Shown piece after piece: positions 1-12,900 of a stretch of DNA of 64,000 nucleotides (positions are counted from its first letter, which is position 1; every line of letters starts with the position of its first letter). The notes under the pieces were generated by a model. That model saw only the letters and a list, made by a program, of their open reading frames with translations. It had not been told where the DNA came from and made no database searches. The stretch covers positions 272,643-336,642 of the forward strand of contig VWYX01000911.1 in the NCBI GenBank assembly GCA_013396525.1. The letters are read 5' to 3'. A program made the translations under genes and the position numbers. Source of the DNA: Chaetorhynchus papuensis. Lineage: Eukaryota > Chordata > Aves > Passeriformes > Rhipiduridae.

Positions 1-3000
1 CCTCTTCCTGGGTCTCTGTTAATAAATGGTTTTTAGTATGTGGAGGCTGGCCTTTTACTGGGCTCCCCTTGCCTCACTGCCCCACTTCCTCTCCATGCAA
101 CCTTAATGCCCAGTCCTTGTGGATCAGCAGGCTGGGCAGTTTTCTTTTCTTGGTATGTGGAAAGAGATGTCCAGTCCTAGCACTGACTAAGGGATGCCCA
201 CATGTGATAACACTGAATTCATGTCACAGTCATCCTCTGCTTATAAAGTGAGGAGTTATCATTGTGTTACATCCAGCTTTGCCATTATTTTAAACTGAGG
301 TGTAAAAACCCTTTAATACTTATTGTAATAACCATTCGTTAATGGAATATTTAAGCCAATTGATTTTTTTATTGAGCTGTACTAAAGGGAAAAATTAAAA
401 TTCCTGAAGTACAGAAGTCATTAAAAAAAAGCCCCAAACCAGGAGTAGTCTGTTCCTGTCAACTATGCACTATGCGTTTTCAGAATTGTATGTGGTGTTC
501 TTATCATGATCAGTGGTTAATGCTGACTTTTGAAAATAGTTAAAATTCAGAGGCTGAATTCCCTGTCTTCATTTTGGCATAAACTGCTTTCTTTGTTTCA
601 GAGTGTCTTCAAACTTTCAGTCATGCAATATCAGATTGTTTACAGCCCATTCATATTTGGAAAACTATTTCAGTAGACTAAGATATTGATTCCAAAAGAC
701 TACTTCTAAAATTGTGAATTAAATCAGCTATGCCTTCTTGTAATAAGAAATGTAAGCTGCTGCCATCAGCTAAGCAAATGACAGACTTGGCTGCCTCATG
801 TGCCATGGTTTTTAAAAGTCTTCTGTTTGCACAATTGCTTGTGGTCAAGAAAGAAGAAGCATCATTCACTTAAATCCAGAAAAACTCCTATATTTAAAAA
901 AGATAGCATTTGTTACTTGCATTTCATGGGTAATCCTGAGGCACTGGCCTTGTAAATGTGCTGTTGTTGCATTTTGAGTTTTGGTTATATATTCCTGCAT
1001 GGTTTTGTAAGATAAATGTATTGTTTATGTTTTATTCCTGTAGTTGTAGAATTTTTTTCATTTTAAAGTATATCCTAGTGAACTGGAACTAGTAATTTTG
1101 GTTCTGCAATTGATTGTCACTGTCCACTCTCTAGACTGCCCACTTTATTTTTATAGTATAAAAAATAGAGATCCAAATCCTTGCCATATTTCTCATGTGA
1201 AAAATGGTTGACTTTTTCTGGGATTTTGGTCTAAATGGATATCATAGGACTAGGAGAGTACATCTATAAAGTGAGGAACTCCTGAATCAATCCTTTGAAT
1301 AAAGAGGAAGGGCAGCAGGGGCTGAGTTCAGAGTGCTCACAATTTATTATGCACTCTGTAACCTCATGTGCTTCCTTCAGTCCTATGTGCTCTATTTTTT
1401 CAAGTGTTTTAAACTTCCAGTGGTTCATTCACAAATTTTTGGAGCTCTCAGGCAAAGGGAGTAAACTGTTAACAAACAAGAGAAACATATATTCATGGTC
1501 AGCATCATAAGGAATATAGGAAGTTTCACTTCCTTGGTTGTGCCAAGAATAAATAATGAGAAAATTCTCTTCTTTTTCGGGGGGTCGATTAAACTAGATG
1601 AAGATTAACATTCAGAGTTACCTACAAACCAGTTCTGACCAGTGACAGAACTGAAATCTATGTTTAACATAGTAACCAGAGCAAAATTACTGTACTTTTT
1701 CTAATGGAAAAAATGCTAAAACAGTAAGAGTAAGCTGATAGGAGAAGTTGATAAAATTGAAGTGAGAACTGTCATAAGCCTCTTGTCCTGATGGAAGATT
1801 GTATCTCTGCTGTTAAGCAGAACAAAAACCAGCTGGTGAGGTGAATGACATTTTTCTTGAGTGCAGACGTCCATTCCAAGTGATCATGTTGGTTCCCCTG
1901 ATAGCTGGCAGAGAGGCACTTTGGGAGTGATTCATCGGGTTTAGATGGATATCTAAGAACAGATTGTGTTTCACACAGGCTCCATTTCTCCAATGACTGA
2001 AATGGGAACCTAAATGAATAGCTAAACTGGATTCCTTTTTCCTCAGGTTGCCAGAACCCTGGGAGATAAATCCAGCTGTCCCTTAAGAAAGTTTTGTACA
2101 AACATACTGACAAATGAAATGTGAATAATAAATATTGGTTGTGATCACTTTGAGGTGGACAGCCTGTTAAATAAAGGGGAAAATGCTTCTTATGGTAGTC
2201 AGTATAATTTATTCATGTATTTTATTCCTCAAAAGTTTTGGAACTGTGTGGTCCAGTTGCTTAATAGAACTTACTAAGAGCTGTATAGCAGGTATTCATT
2301 GATACAAATGCATGCTGAAATATTTACATATGCATGTATAAATTAACACAATGTTATGGTATTGAGGTAATGAAAATAGGAAATATCATGGTATGTTTGA
2401 TCAAAAAGTGTATGGACTTCCTTAACTACACCACTAACATCTCCAGTGTTAGTGTTTTGCCACTGTCTTGACTTTCATTTAAGCAAGGAGCCAGACTGAT
2501 AACAGAATTTGTCTGCCTAGAGCACAGTAAATGGGGAGGTTTACAAAGGAAATAAAATGATTATAATGTGGTTACTTTCCATGTAAGTTTACTGGTAGTG
2601 GTTAGTACCAGTACTAACGAGGGCTGTTCTCATAAAAGAATTTCCTGAGAAATCAAAAGTAAACTTCTCTGCAGCTTTATCTAACAACATTGCCTTCATT
2701 TGCATTCAAGACAAAAGCTCTCTGTTGCACAGGCAACCTATGGATTTTTTTTCCCTCAAAGAACATGCTATTTTCCTCCTATTTATGATCTTATCCCTTA
2801 TTTCTCTTTTCCTTACGTATTTCAAATGAGTCTTACATGGTCAGTATAACTTCAGGCAAGCATGTATTGGGGTTACAAACAGTCATATTTTTTCCTCATA
2901 ACATTTTGTTCATAATGATTAGAACTAGCAAGTGCTGCAAATCCAAGAATTGAACATCTTATTTTTACCTTTAACAAAGCAAGTAAAGTGCTGCTAGTTT

Positions 3001-3375
3001 GCAGCATGGGTTAAATAAAAAAGAATTAAAAAACCTCCAGCCCCAAAACAAACTCAGCTTCAAACTGGCATCATGAAAATCACTTGCTTTATGAAACATC
3101 AACCTGTTGTGGAGCTGTTGGTAAAGCTCCACAATTGTGCTATGTATTTCACATGCATGGATTTGTATGGATGTAGCTACTTAGGATCCTTGGGTACTAC
3201 TGTTTGTTTAATAATTAAGTTCCTGCATCTCATTTAAAAAAAATAAAAATTAAAAATTGGAAGACACTGGTAGACTTTTTTGTTGGTTACATGATAAACA
3301 TTGTGTTTATGATTTGCAATGTTTGTTTTTCCCTGTGTGTTCATCAACGTTCTAATCTCGCAATCTCACATGTAG
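1..3375 (+). other. GAB1: GAB1 intron (3' part)
   Basis: AT-rich intron sequence upstream of the first GAB1 exon in the window. I see no coding exon, RNA gene or recognisable repeat in it; short ORFs here have no family features. Confidence 0.8.
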
Positions 3376-3977
3376 ATCTCATGCTGACTCTGCAAAATCC
3401 AGCTCTTCAGAAACAGACTGCAACGATAACCTGCCCTCCCACAAAAACCCTGCTCCATCAGGGAGCAAGCATGCTGTGAACGGCTTCTTCCCGCAGCAGG
3501 GCGTCTACGACTCCCCGCCTTCCCGCTCCGCGCTGACGCTGGCAGACTCCAGCCTCTACAACCTGCCTAGGAGTTACTCCCAGGACGTGTTGCCCAAGGC
3601 AGCGTCTCCATCTGGGACTGATGCAGAAGGAGAGCAGCATGTTTTCAATACCCCGTCAGCAACGTCATTAGACGCACAGATGAGGCACATCTCCATTAGC
3701 TATGACATTCCCCCCACACCCGGAGGTACTTATCAGATCCCACGAACTTTCCCAGAGGGAACATTGTCTCAGACTTCAAAACTGGAGACTATTCCAGACA
3801 TCCCTCCACCTCGGCCACCCAAACCTCACCAGGCGGCGGATCGCTCTCCTGTGGAAACCTGTAGCATCAGTCGCACCGCTTCAGACACTGACAGCAGCTA
3901 CTGCATCCCCGCCGCGGGAGCGCCGCCCTCGCGCAGTAACACCATTTCCACGGGAGATTTGAATGTCTTCCGGAAAG
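3376..3977 (+). CDS. GAB1: GAB1 exon 4 (602 nt)
   Basis: The acceptor is catgtag just before 3376 and the donor is G|gtcagt at 3978. The exon opens with one base of a split codon and then reads SHADSAKSSSSETDCNDN. It holds YDSP, YNLP, YDIP, YQIP and YCIP, the CRKL/NCK/PLC-gamma docking tyrosines, and the proline-rich IPDIPPPRPPKP that binds the GRB2 SH3 domain. At codon 3638-3640 it reads His (EQHVFN) where human GAB1 has a tyrosine (YVFN). The 3' part is rich in CpG compared with the flanking introns. Confidence 0.97.
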
Positions 3978-6900
3978 GTCAGTATTCCATGCGTGGTCCT
4001 GCAGAACTTTTGTGTTGAATTATGTGATGTGACTGATACGAATGGGCTGAATGGTGTGAGGGGCATTTCTAGCCTGTGGGAACAAGTGTGTAGCCCCTCA
4101 CAAAGGGGTCTGTGTTCACGATGTTTAAAATATGTAAGAAAGAGGAAAGGAGATTTTTAAAGGAAACCATCAGAACGGCAAAGCACAGAACATTGATAAG
4201 GGATGTACATTGCACTGTGGCATTCAGCCTTGGCTAAAAATATTTGAAGATCTAGACACATTTATTTGGTGATGAGCTCATGTAACTGAATTCAATACTA
4301 CCACTATCAGTCTTTCAGAAAGACCAAAGTGAGGTCAGTGAAGGGTTGGTCCAGTCTGCAGAAGCTGAAAGTGTTTCATGAAGCTCAGTGGGATATGGTG
4401 TATACCCAGAGCTTTGAGATCAACCCTGATTTGATGATCAGCCTTTCTTTCTGTCCTTGTGATAGATATGCTTACTGCAGTTTTTAAGTAAAATTAAAGT
4501 TGTTCCTTGTCGCCACCTAAGTGTTGGCACTCCAGATATGCTGCGTTGTGTATTGTCTTGTTAACCACTCTTGGGCTAAGGGTTTCATTTTCTTTCAGAT
4601 TTCTGAAGCAGGTGGGTATTACAGTGTTGTTTTTAAAGTGAAATTTTATGCTGGTTAAAGTAGATGCTAATGTTAGAGGTGATTTGAAAGGACAATTGTT
4701 TGAAATGAGGGATGAATACAAAGATTTTAGAGGAGGCAGTATACAGAATGGGTGTGATCATAGAGATGCTCAGATAGTATTGTTCTATTTGTCATTCATT
4801 TTGTAGACTGGGTGTAAAATATTGGTGGTTGTTAGTGTTTTAAAATTACAAAGTAACACTATGAAAGATCCTTGTTTGCTTTGCTTATTTTCTCGAAGCT
4901 GAGATTATCTGCCTCAGGAAAAGTAGTCTTTCTAAAAACACTATAAATTCAGTACTTAAGAGCAGAGTTGTTTATCTTTCATCTTAAAATCTTGAAAATC
5001 TTAAAAAAACTTCAGAGGTATTTTTCAGGGCAATGTGGGGATAAACCCCAGAGTTTGCCCAGTTTCTGTGCTGCCATCATGAAGAGGGGCATCCCTGCCA
5101 CAGGGTAAGGCAGCCTGCTGCCTGCAGGGATGAGCAGCGCCTGGGAGCCAGGAGTCTCACAAAGACCCCTGTCCAACAAAGAACCAGCCACAGAGCTGAG
5201 GACCTGCTTAATGGGGACTGCCAAGAGCCAGGACTCTGAAAAGGGAGAGATCTTTGGATCTGCAGCAGTTCAGTCCAACTGAAAGCCCCTGGAGACCACA
5301 CTGGGGAGCTGAGGAGGGATTCACCTGTTCCTGCAACAGATGGGATCCTGTTGAATCAGCACTCTCCAAGCAAAGGGCATCAGTCAGAAAACCTTTCTCC
5401 AGACCTTAAACTACATCTGCTGTTTGTTTATTTTAGAATAGGTTTTTCATGAGGGCCCAGATTCTCACTCTTACGCTAAGTTAATAAACCTGCTCAATTG
5501 AAAGGTAGACTCTGCTGTTTCTTTAAAAGCAAAAATTCATTTCTCTTTTCTTGCCATGGAAAAATGCCACTGTAAGAGCTTCAAGTTGTGACTGATGAGT
5601 GCTAAGGTTGTTTGTGAACACAGTCCTCTCAAATACAGATAAATCTAGGGGCCACAGTTTCAGGAGGTGTGTTTGTGTGCTCTCAGAAGCAGACAGTAAA
5701 TAACAACAGACTCTGGATGGCTGTGCCGAGTGACAGGAACAGGGGTGATAAATAGCCACTTTCTCTTCTTGTTTCTCTAGAAATTAGTTCTCAAGACTGT
5801 TATGATATTCCACGAACGTTTCCAAATGACAGATCTAATTCATTGGAGGGCTTCCATAACCACTTTGTAAGTATGACTTGATCTGATGAGAGGCGACAGT
5901 GACAGTGCGTGAATGCTCTTTGTTCCTGTGTAAGAAAGCAAGCTGTGCAGTGTTTGTGATTTTTCAGTTTCAATAGAATACATTAATCTGAGTAGATTAG
6001 GTTAAAAGACTCATATGATTCACAGCTGATTGCATAACTTATTTTGTTAAAGGAAATATATGTTAATTCTAGAAAAACAGAAGCATGTTGACAGTGGGAA
6101 GTGTTTCAAGTGAAGAACTAGATGAAAATTATGTCCCAATGAATCCCAACTCTCCTCCACGACAGCATTCCAGCAGCTTCACTGAACCCATCCAGGAAAC
6201 AAACTATGTACCAATGATACCAGGCACGTTTGATTTTCCATTATTTGGAAAGCAAGTCCCTCCTCCTGCTCACATGGGTTTCAGGTCCAGCCCAAAGACT
6301 CCTCCCAGACGGTCGGTACCTGCTGCAGAATGTGAGCCACCGCCAGTGGATCGGAACCTCAAACCAGACAGAAAAGGTGAGGAAAATGTCCAAGAGAAGC
6401 TAATTTTTACCATCTAAGAAAATAACACAGCTCTCTCAATTTCTGATTAGTGGAAAATGATCATGTTTTTCGAAATTATTTTACAAATAGTTTTTATCCT
6501 ATGAGATAACCAAATCACAGAGGAGCCCTAGGATTATTTTTAACATTATTAAAACATCACAAAAACAATGCCAAATAAAAGCATAAGGTTAGATTTTATT
6601 GCCGTAGTTACTAATGAAAAAATGTCACTGAATTCCTAAGATTCAGAAGTGTGTCCTTATATATAGAAGACACTCGTGATGCAGAGAGAGAACACAAAGC
6701 ATTGGGTAGAACACAAATTTATAGCAGTGACAGTGCTTGGTACAGGATCAGTAAACACACTCATTTTAGAGGCCCATTCAAATCTATCCTAAAAAAGCAA
6801 TCTCTTAAATCCAGCGCATAGTGTGTTTATTTTTCCTTAAAATAAGGATTATTTGGGTCACCAGAGTTCTTACGGAAACAAGACGATTGGGTTGCAATGT

Positions 6901-9900
6901 GTCTGTGAGAGATACTTGTATAGAGAATCCCTAATAAATAGCTTGGATTTTCCAGTTTATCTAAAATGTTTTGTCAGCCATCTTATTAGAAATACCGGCA
7001 AATGCTTAAAAAACTTGTTTCCCTACTAAGATTTTGAGACAAGATAACTAACTTTCTTGTAGAAGAGGGAACTAAAGAACATTAGGTCAAATGTCTGCCC
7101 TATTTTGCATTTGACGAAGTCCTGTTTTTAATCTTATGTACTTGAAAAAATTAGTATTTACATTGAGAATGACTGACTTCATTGTGGGAAAGTGTGATGG
7201 GAAATATCCAGATGATCCAAAATATTTGCTAACTAAACCTTTAAATTAGTATTTTTACCACTAAGTGAAAACAGCCTGTAATTAAGGGAAATAGGGACTA
7301 TCACTGTGATAGATGAGCTGTGTGAAATGGAAAGTATCACATCTCATTCTGCCTGTCCATCTTCAAAAAGTGAGGCCTGGCCTTTTTAAAGCCTTTTGGC
7401 TCTCTGCTTGTGTCTAATTGTTTCTGTGTTACCAGACAGCAGTTTTGCTTAGTTCTTAAGAAATACTGGACAGGAACAGATTGATGGAAGTTGATACTGG
7501 AAAACATTCTCAGAATAAACTGAACTGAACTGAACTGATTTAAAATATTTTCCCAGACTGGCTAGTTTGTGTATTTTCCTGATAAAATGTTTGACCTTTA
7601 AAAGTAATAAATGTATGTGTTGAAAAGCATCCCACTTTTGCTGTTGGCAGTGCAAAGCCACCGCACAGATGTCTGCTGGGGCAGCATCGTTGCTCTTGCA
7701 TCTTTCTTTTTGGAACTGAATTAGTGTTTCACATTCAGAAAGTGGCATGTAAGGCTCCTGCATTGCTCCCGTCCTCAAATGCTTCACAGCTAGAAAGACA
7801 TATTTAACACCAGGGGAAGGACTTTTAGATGTGCTAACATACCTCTTAATGAGTGTAGAGTTACTGGGTGAAATACTTGCCTGTAGACTTTTGGAATATG
7901 TTATCACTGTAAATTAATAGAATTGTTTAATATAATTTACAAGATAAAGTGATTTTAAAGTAAAACTGTCCCTAAAAGTAAATACTGTATAGTAAATGCT
8001 TAGGGGCTGAAAAAAAAAGTTTTGTGAATATCTTGAGCTGCCAAGAATGGTAATGATTCTGATTTATCACTGAGGGTTTTATCTTAATAACACACACACA
8101 CACACAGACACACACACACACACACACACACACCCCGCCTCACTCTAATTTTATCAAATGCACCACTGCGAGTTTTCCATTGTTGTGAAGAGCAGATCTG
8201 ATGACACATCAGGATGGTGATATATTCCCATTTCAGTAGTTGAGATCGCTACACAAATAACTCCTTCCAGATATACCTTTGGGAGAATAAAACTGCAGGT
8301 TCCTTTTAATTAAATTAGATAAAGCCCTTGTTTAAGTGGACCTTTACTTAACTAAAACAAGTGTGTGCTTTATATTCTTCTGTTTTGCTTTTTCAGCTTT
8401 CAAGTTCTTGTAGCAGTTTCTCTTATCAGTTTGCTTCTGCTTATGTAAATGTACTGCAATGCTCTTCTGCTACAAATGAGTGCACAGAAAGTGTCAACTA
8501 GGCCTGTGTGTTCAATAAATCTTTGGCAGACACAGAAGGGGAGGAAATGGAACCTAAAATATTTACCTTCTGGCTGTTGCTCCTTTAAATGTTGAGGGGG
8601 TTTAATATGCCATTGGTTCAAGAACTTCTGTTGAAGACCACTGGTGCTTCTCCAAAAGATTTCTCTAAAATACTGCAGAGATCGGATGTGTTGGGGATAA
8701 GGTGTTATGAGGGCACATCTCATGTTCTGTCAGAAGAAGCTCCTCTCTTTTTTTCATCGGTCACAGATTACTGCAAAAACAGTGTTTGCACTGCCTCCAA
8801 GCTTTTTGGAAGCTATCAGAAATACCACCAACACCTATCACATGAGCATTAGCTTTAGCTCAGTCATGTTTTTGTGGGCCAGGGAGGTTTGTTCCATCCA
8901 GTGCTAAATATGCTTTTGACAAAGAAATAATGCAGTGAAGCCAGCACATAAAGAAAGGATACACTGCTTTTTGTTGTCAAGTGTATGTGTTTAGCATCTC
9001 CTATGTTTTCCTTTCATTTAAGGGCTTGCTGCTTACAGGCAGTATAGTTTGACAAGGGTAGAAAATGGAAGGCTTGGTGATGGCAGCGCCTCTGTTCTCC
9101 CTTTACTGTTCAGTTTTGCCAACCTGAGATGAAACTGAGACTCACTCCCTTCTGGTTGTGCTGTCTTTGAAGAATGACGTGTCAGGCAGCAAGGATCTGG
9201 CAGTCTGTCCATCAGCAGTAGTGACTGTACCATGTAAGGTCTTCACAGCTCTGATATAAGCAACTGACACTCAGGAAAATTTATCAAATCATTAATACTC
9301 TCCAAATTGCTCAGAACAGTTACAACTATACAGAAGTATATAGAAGTAGTGACTGTGCCATAGGTAAACTAAATGTAGGTACTAGGTCTAAAATTCCCTA
9401 AAGTATGTGCACATTCTTCTGAGGACTTGTGCAGCCCAGCTGTGAGAGCCTTGGGCTCCTTGATCTCCCCAGCCTGTTTCTTTTTCCACTGGTCTCTAGG
9501 AGAGCTTGGTTTCAGAAAATGGGTTAAAAAGTAATAATGAGTAATAATGAGCCTTGAGATTACAATACAGATTCATGTAGTTTCATTTCTCTAGCTCACA
9601 GCTGCTTCTGTAAATATGGGGAGCTTCCAGTACTTTCTGGAAGTCTTGAAAGTAATTTCAAAATATGGTGTTGGCTTCCTTCCCCAATAACTTGAATCAA
9701 AGCACTTTCCTTTTTCTTTAGAGAAGCATACCAAAAGGTAAGTGATGTATTGCTTGGGACAAAAAGGAGAGTGTTTGGCAGGTGCTTTTCTGCATTCACC
9801 TGTAACTGAATGATAAAAATAATCTCTTTTTTAATTTGGTTTTTTTTCAGGGTGCTGTTTCTTTAGTTACATAGGACCATTGGCTATATTGATTTTTGTA

Positions 9901-12900
9901 TTTCTGCTTTTTGCCTGCTTTAGCTTGCCACAGTTGCATGTAGTCCTGATGCTAACTTGGAAGTGTGTTTGCTGGCAAAAGGCTTCGAGCAGAAAAAATA
10001 TTGCATCCACCCATGCAGCTGGGTTTTACTCCCTGAATTGTTCAAAGACAGTGACTGGTTCTGCCAGAGAACAAAAGTGACTTTTGTTGTGATGGTGACA
10101 TGCCTTCCTCAAAATACTGTTTGTCCAAGAAGGAGCAGTAGAATTAAAGATGCCCAAATGCAGCGAGGTGAAGGAAGACTCCCTAGACAGACAAGGCAGC
10201 AAAGAACAACCAGGTCCTCTTTTCAAGGGAAAAGTTTGTGGTCAAAAATAAAATTGAAAAGGTGTGAATTGTTTTTTATGGGCCAGGAGGAGGCATTTCA
10301 GTGATGCAGCATTTGAGAGACGGGGGTGTCTGTGAACCTCTGGGCATGACAGTGACCCACTCCTGCCCCAGGATTTGTTTCCATGGCTAGGGCAGAGGGG
10401 TATCTCATCTTAAAACACGACTTTAAGACCAAACAACTACAAAAACAGATTTTTTTTTTTTTTTTAAGATAACTGTTTAGGAGCCATCCAGAACAAGTCC
10501 TTGTAGCTATGTAACATCATCCCATCTGTAAGGTTGAAATCTCTTAAGAAACATGTGCTTGTCATCTTGACTGATAAAATACAGTTTTTCAATATCTGAA
10601 CCAAAGTGTAAAGTCAGCAATGGAATTGGTGATGGTCGAGTTTATTTCCTCAGAATCTCCGTTTGATGCCCAACTTACATTTAATCAGTAACTTCTTTTT
10701 TCTGTGTCATAGCACATTTCTACCAAAGTGGGTTTTTTAAGGTTCTGAAAAGAAATATATGAACAGTGGGCATATGGCTGGACTAACAATTCATGGCCAT
10801 GATGGAATAAAAATCAAAAGTTAAATCTCATTCATTTGAATATAATATATGAATGTAATGCATGAATGAATGAATATAAATGTCATTTTTGTAAAGTTTT
10901 TGATCAATAATACTTAAAAGCACTTTCTGAGAGAGTTCCATGTAGCACAGGTCCTAGTTCAGGGTCATGGGGAGCTGAGATAGAACAATGCCCACCAGAT
11001 CACTCAGCAGATTGCTGACAGAGGCAATACAGAACTTAGGATTCCCAGTTTACAACATGGTACTGGACTTTGCTCCATTTGTCTTGAATAGCAACTCTAT
11101 TTGTCCAAATACTGTTAGGGTTTAATTGCATTCAAGATTATTTTGAACAAGATTTTCAGTCCTAGTTTTGGGTGGGGCAGCACAGATTATTTTGCTGATG
11201 GCAAAAATAACCAATAGTTAGTGTAGTGCATTTAAACTTTTTTTTTTAAAGGCTTATATTTCAACAAAAATATATCAGTATCTAATCTCTAATCTGAGTG
11301 GCTTCCTAAAATTTAAGTCCACATGATTGCCTTTAAAAGAGACTGCTGCTTGGATCTGGTAATTTTCAGCCCAGCATGTGGTAAACTTGGATTTAGAAAC
11401 AGTGAGTGATGCACACATTTCTTTTCATGCCAAGATAATACCCAGTTGCAGCTTGAAAACAAGAAAACAAACAAAAGAAACCAAGGGAGAGGAAGAAAAT
11501 TCTCATGGAGTTGGAAATCGTGATTGTTTTTAAAAATGTTAAAAATCTTATCTGGTTGTTTCTCTCATAGTTTTTTTCTCATTTAAGATGTTAAAAGACA
11601 TAATTTGCGTGGTTAAACCACAAATATGTGGATTGCTTCTAAAAATGTGGCTGTATCTTTGCCACCACTCCTCATGAGCATCTCCCAAATGGATTAACTT
11701 CACAGAGAATTCCAGTTTTCTTTATAAAAGAGCCCAGGCCCACTTTGAAAAGGTAATTGTGTGCAGAGCTTTCCCGTGGCAGGAAGCACCTGCTGCATTC
11801 TGGTCCCCACAGGACCCTCTGTGATGCTTCTGGATGACTGGAATAATCTCCCATTGTTGCAGTGTAGCATGGTGCTCTCCAAATCCCAGGCAAAGTAGGT
11901 AGTTGTTAAGGACATTAAGAACCCTCATTAATCATGAAGGTAGCTATAAATAGCCTGATGAACAGTTTCCTTGTTAGACACTCAAACATGTAAATATTTA
12001 AGTTGGACACTGTGAACACATTGCATGTCCTGATAGAGCAGGAGCAGCACGCCATCCTTCAATAAAACTTCAGAGAAACATTTGGAGCATTTGTGACAGC
12101 GGGAGCTGACAATTCTTTTAAAATAATAATAATTAGGAGCTGGCAACACTGCAGTGTTCTACACTATCATCATTGTCTTGCATATTCTTTAATAAAGGTT
12201 CACTTATGTCCTAAGGCTTTAGGACAAGTAGTCATTGAAAATATGGGAGTGATGATTTCAATCTGCAGCAAGAACTGAACTAAAGATCTGTTGAAAAAGA
12301 AATTGTAATTTTTGTGATGATTTTTCTGAACAGAAGTATTGTTCATTTAGCTTTTAAGAAATCCATGCATTTAATCTTCTGTACTGTCTTGGAAGCTACA
12401 CCCCTTGTTCATTCCATTTATGAATTTTAAAAAATTCAGCTTTTGGGGACTGTTTTGGTGCTTCCTCAGAGTTCCTAAAGCAAGTTGAGTACAAATTTAT
12501 TGATTTTTTTTTCTTCTTCTTCTTTGATCCTCCACAAGCTCCCATTTAGCTGAAAATTACACTTCCTCCATGCCTGTACTAAATTACTTATACAAGTCTA
12601 GTTTTTACTTAATGGCTTTAAATGAAGTTTACGTAACTCCTTGCTGTGATGCACAAGTTCTTAACTTGCAGCTGTGATTTGTCTTCCAGAACTTTGAGAC
12701 AACAAATAATTTCAATAAAGATTTCATTTGGATGGCTGCATCACAGCTGCAGGGGAAGCTGTGCTTTGCTGGACACAGTGCTTGTAGCAAAATTAAACAT
12801 ACCAGTTTTCTGAAGACAAACTGCAATATTTGCTTCGATACTAGTGCTAGGGATGATTAGGGTTAGGCATTAGGGCTAGGGATTTTTTTTTTTTTAGGTA

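Noticed and set aside
7449..7907. A 152-codon minus-strand ORF in GAB1 intron 6
   Set aside because: The longest intronic frame, but composition (Ser/Lys/His/Phe) follows AT-rich DNA and no homology is recognised.
9957..10304. A 115-codon + strand ORF in GAB1 intron 6
   Set aside because: No recognisable domain, no splice context matching GAB1, and overlapping frames of similar length on both strands.
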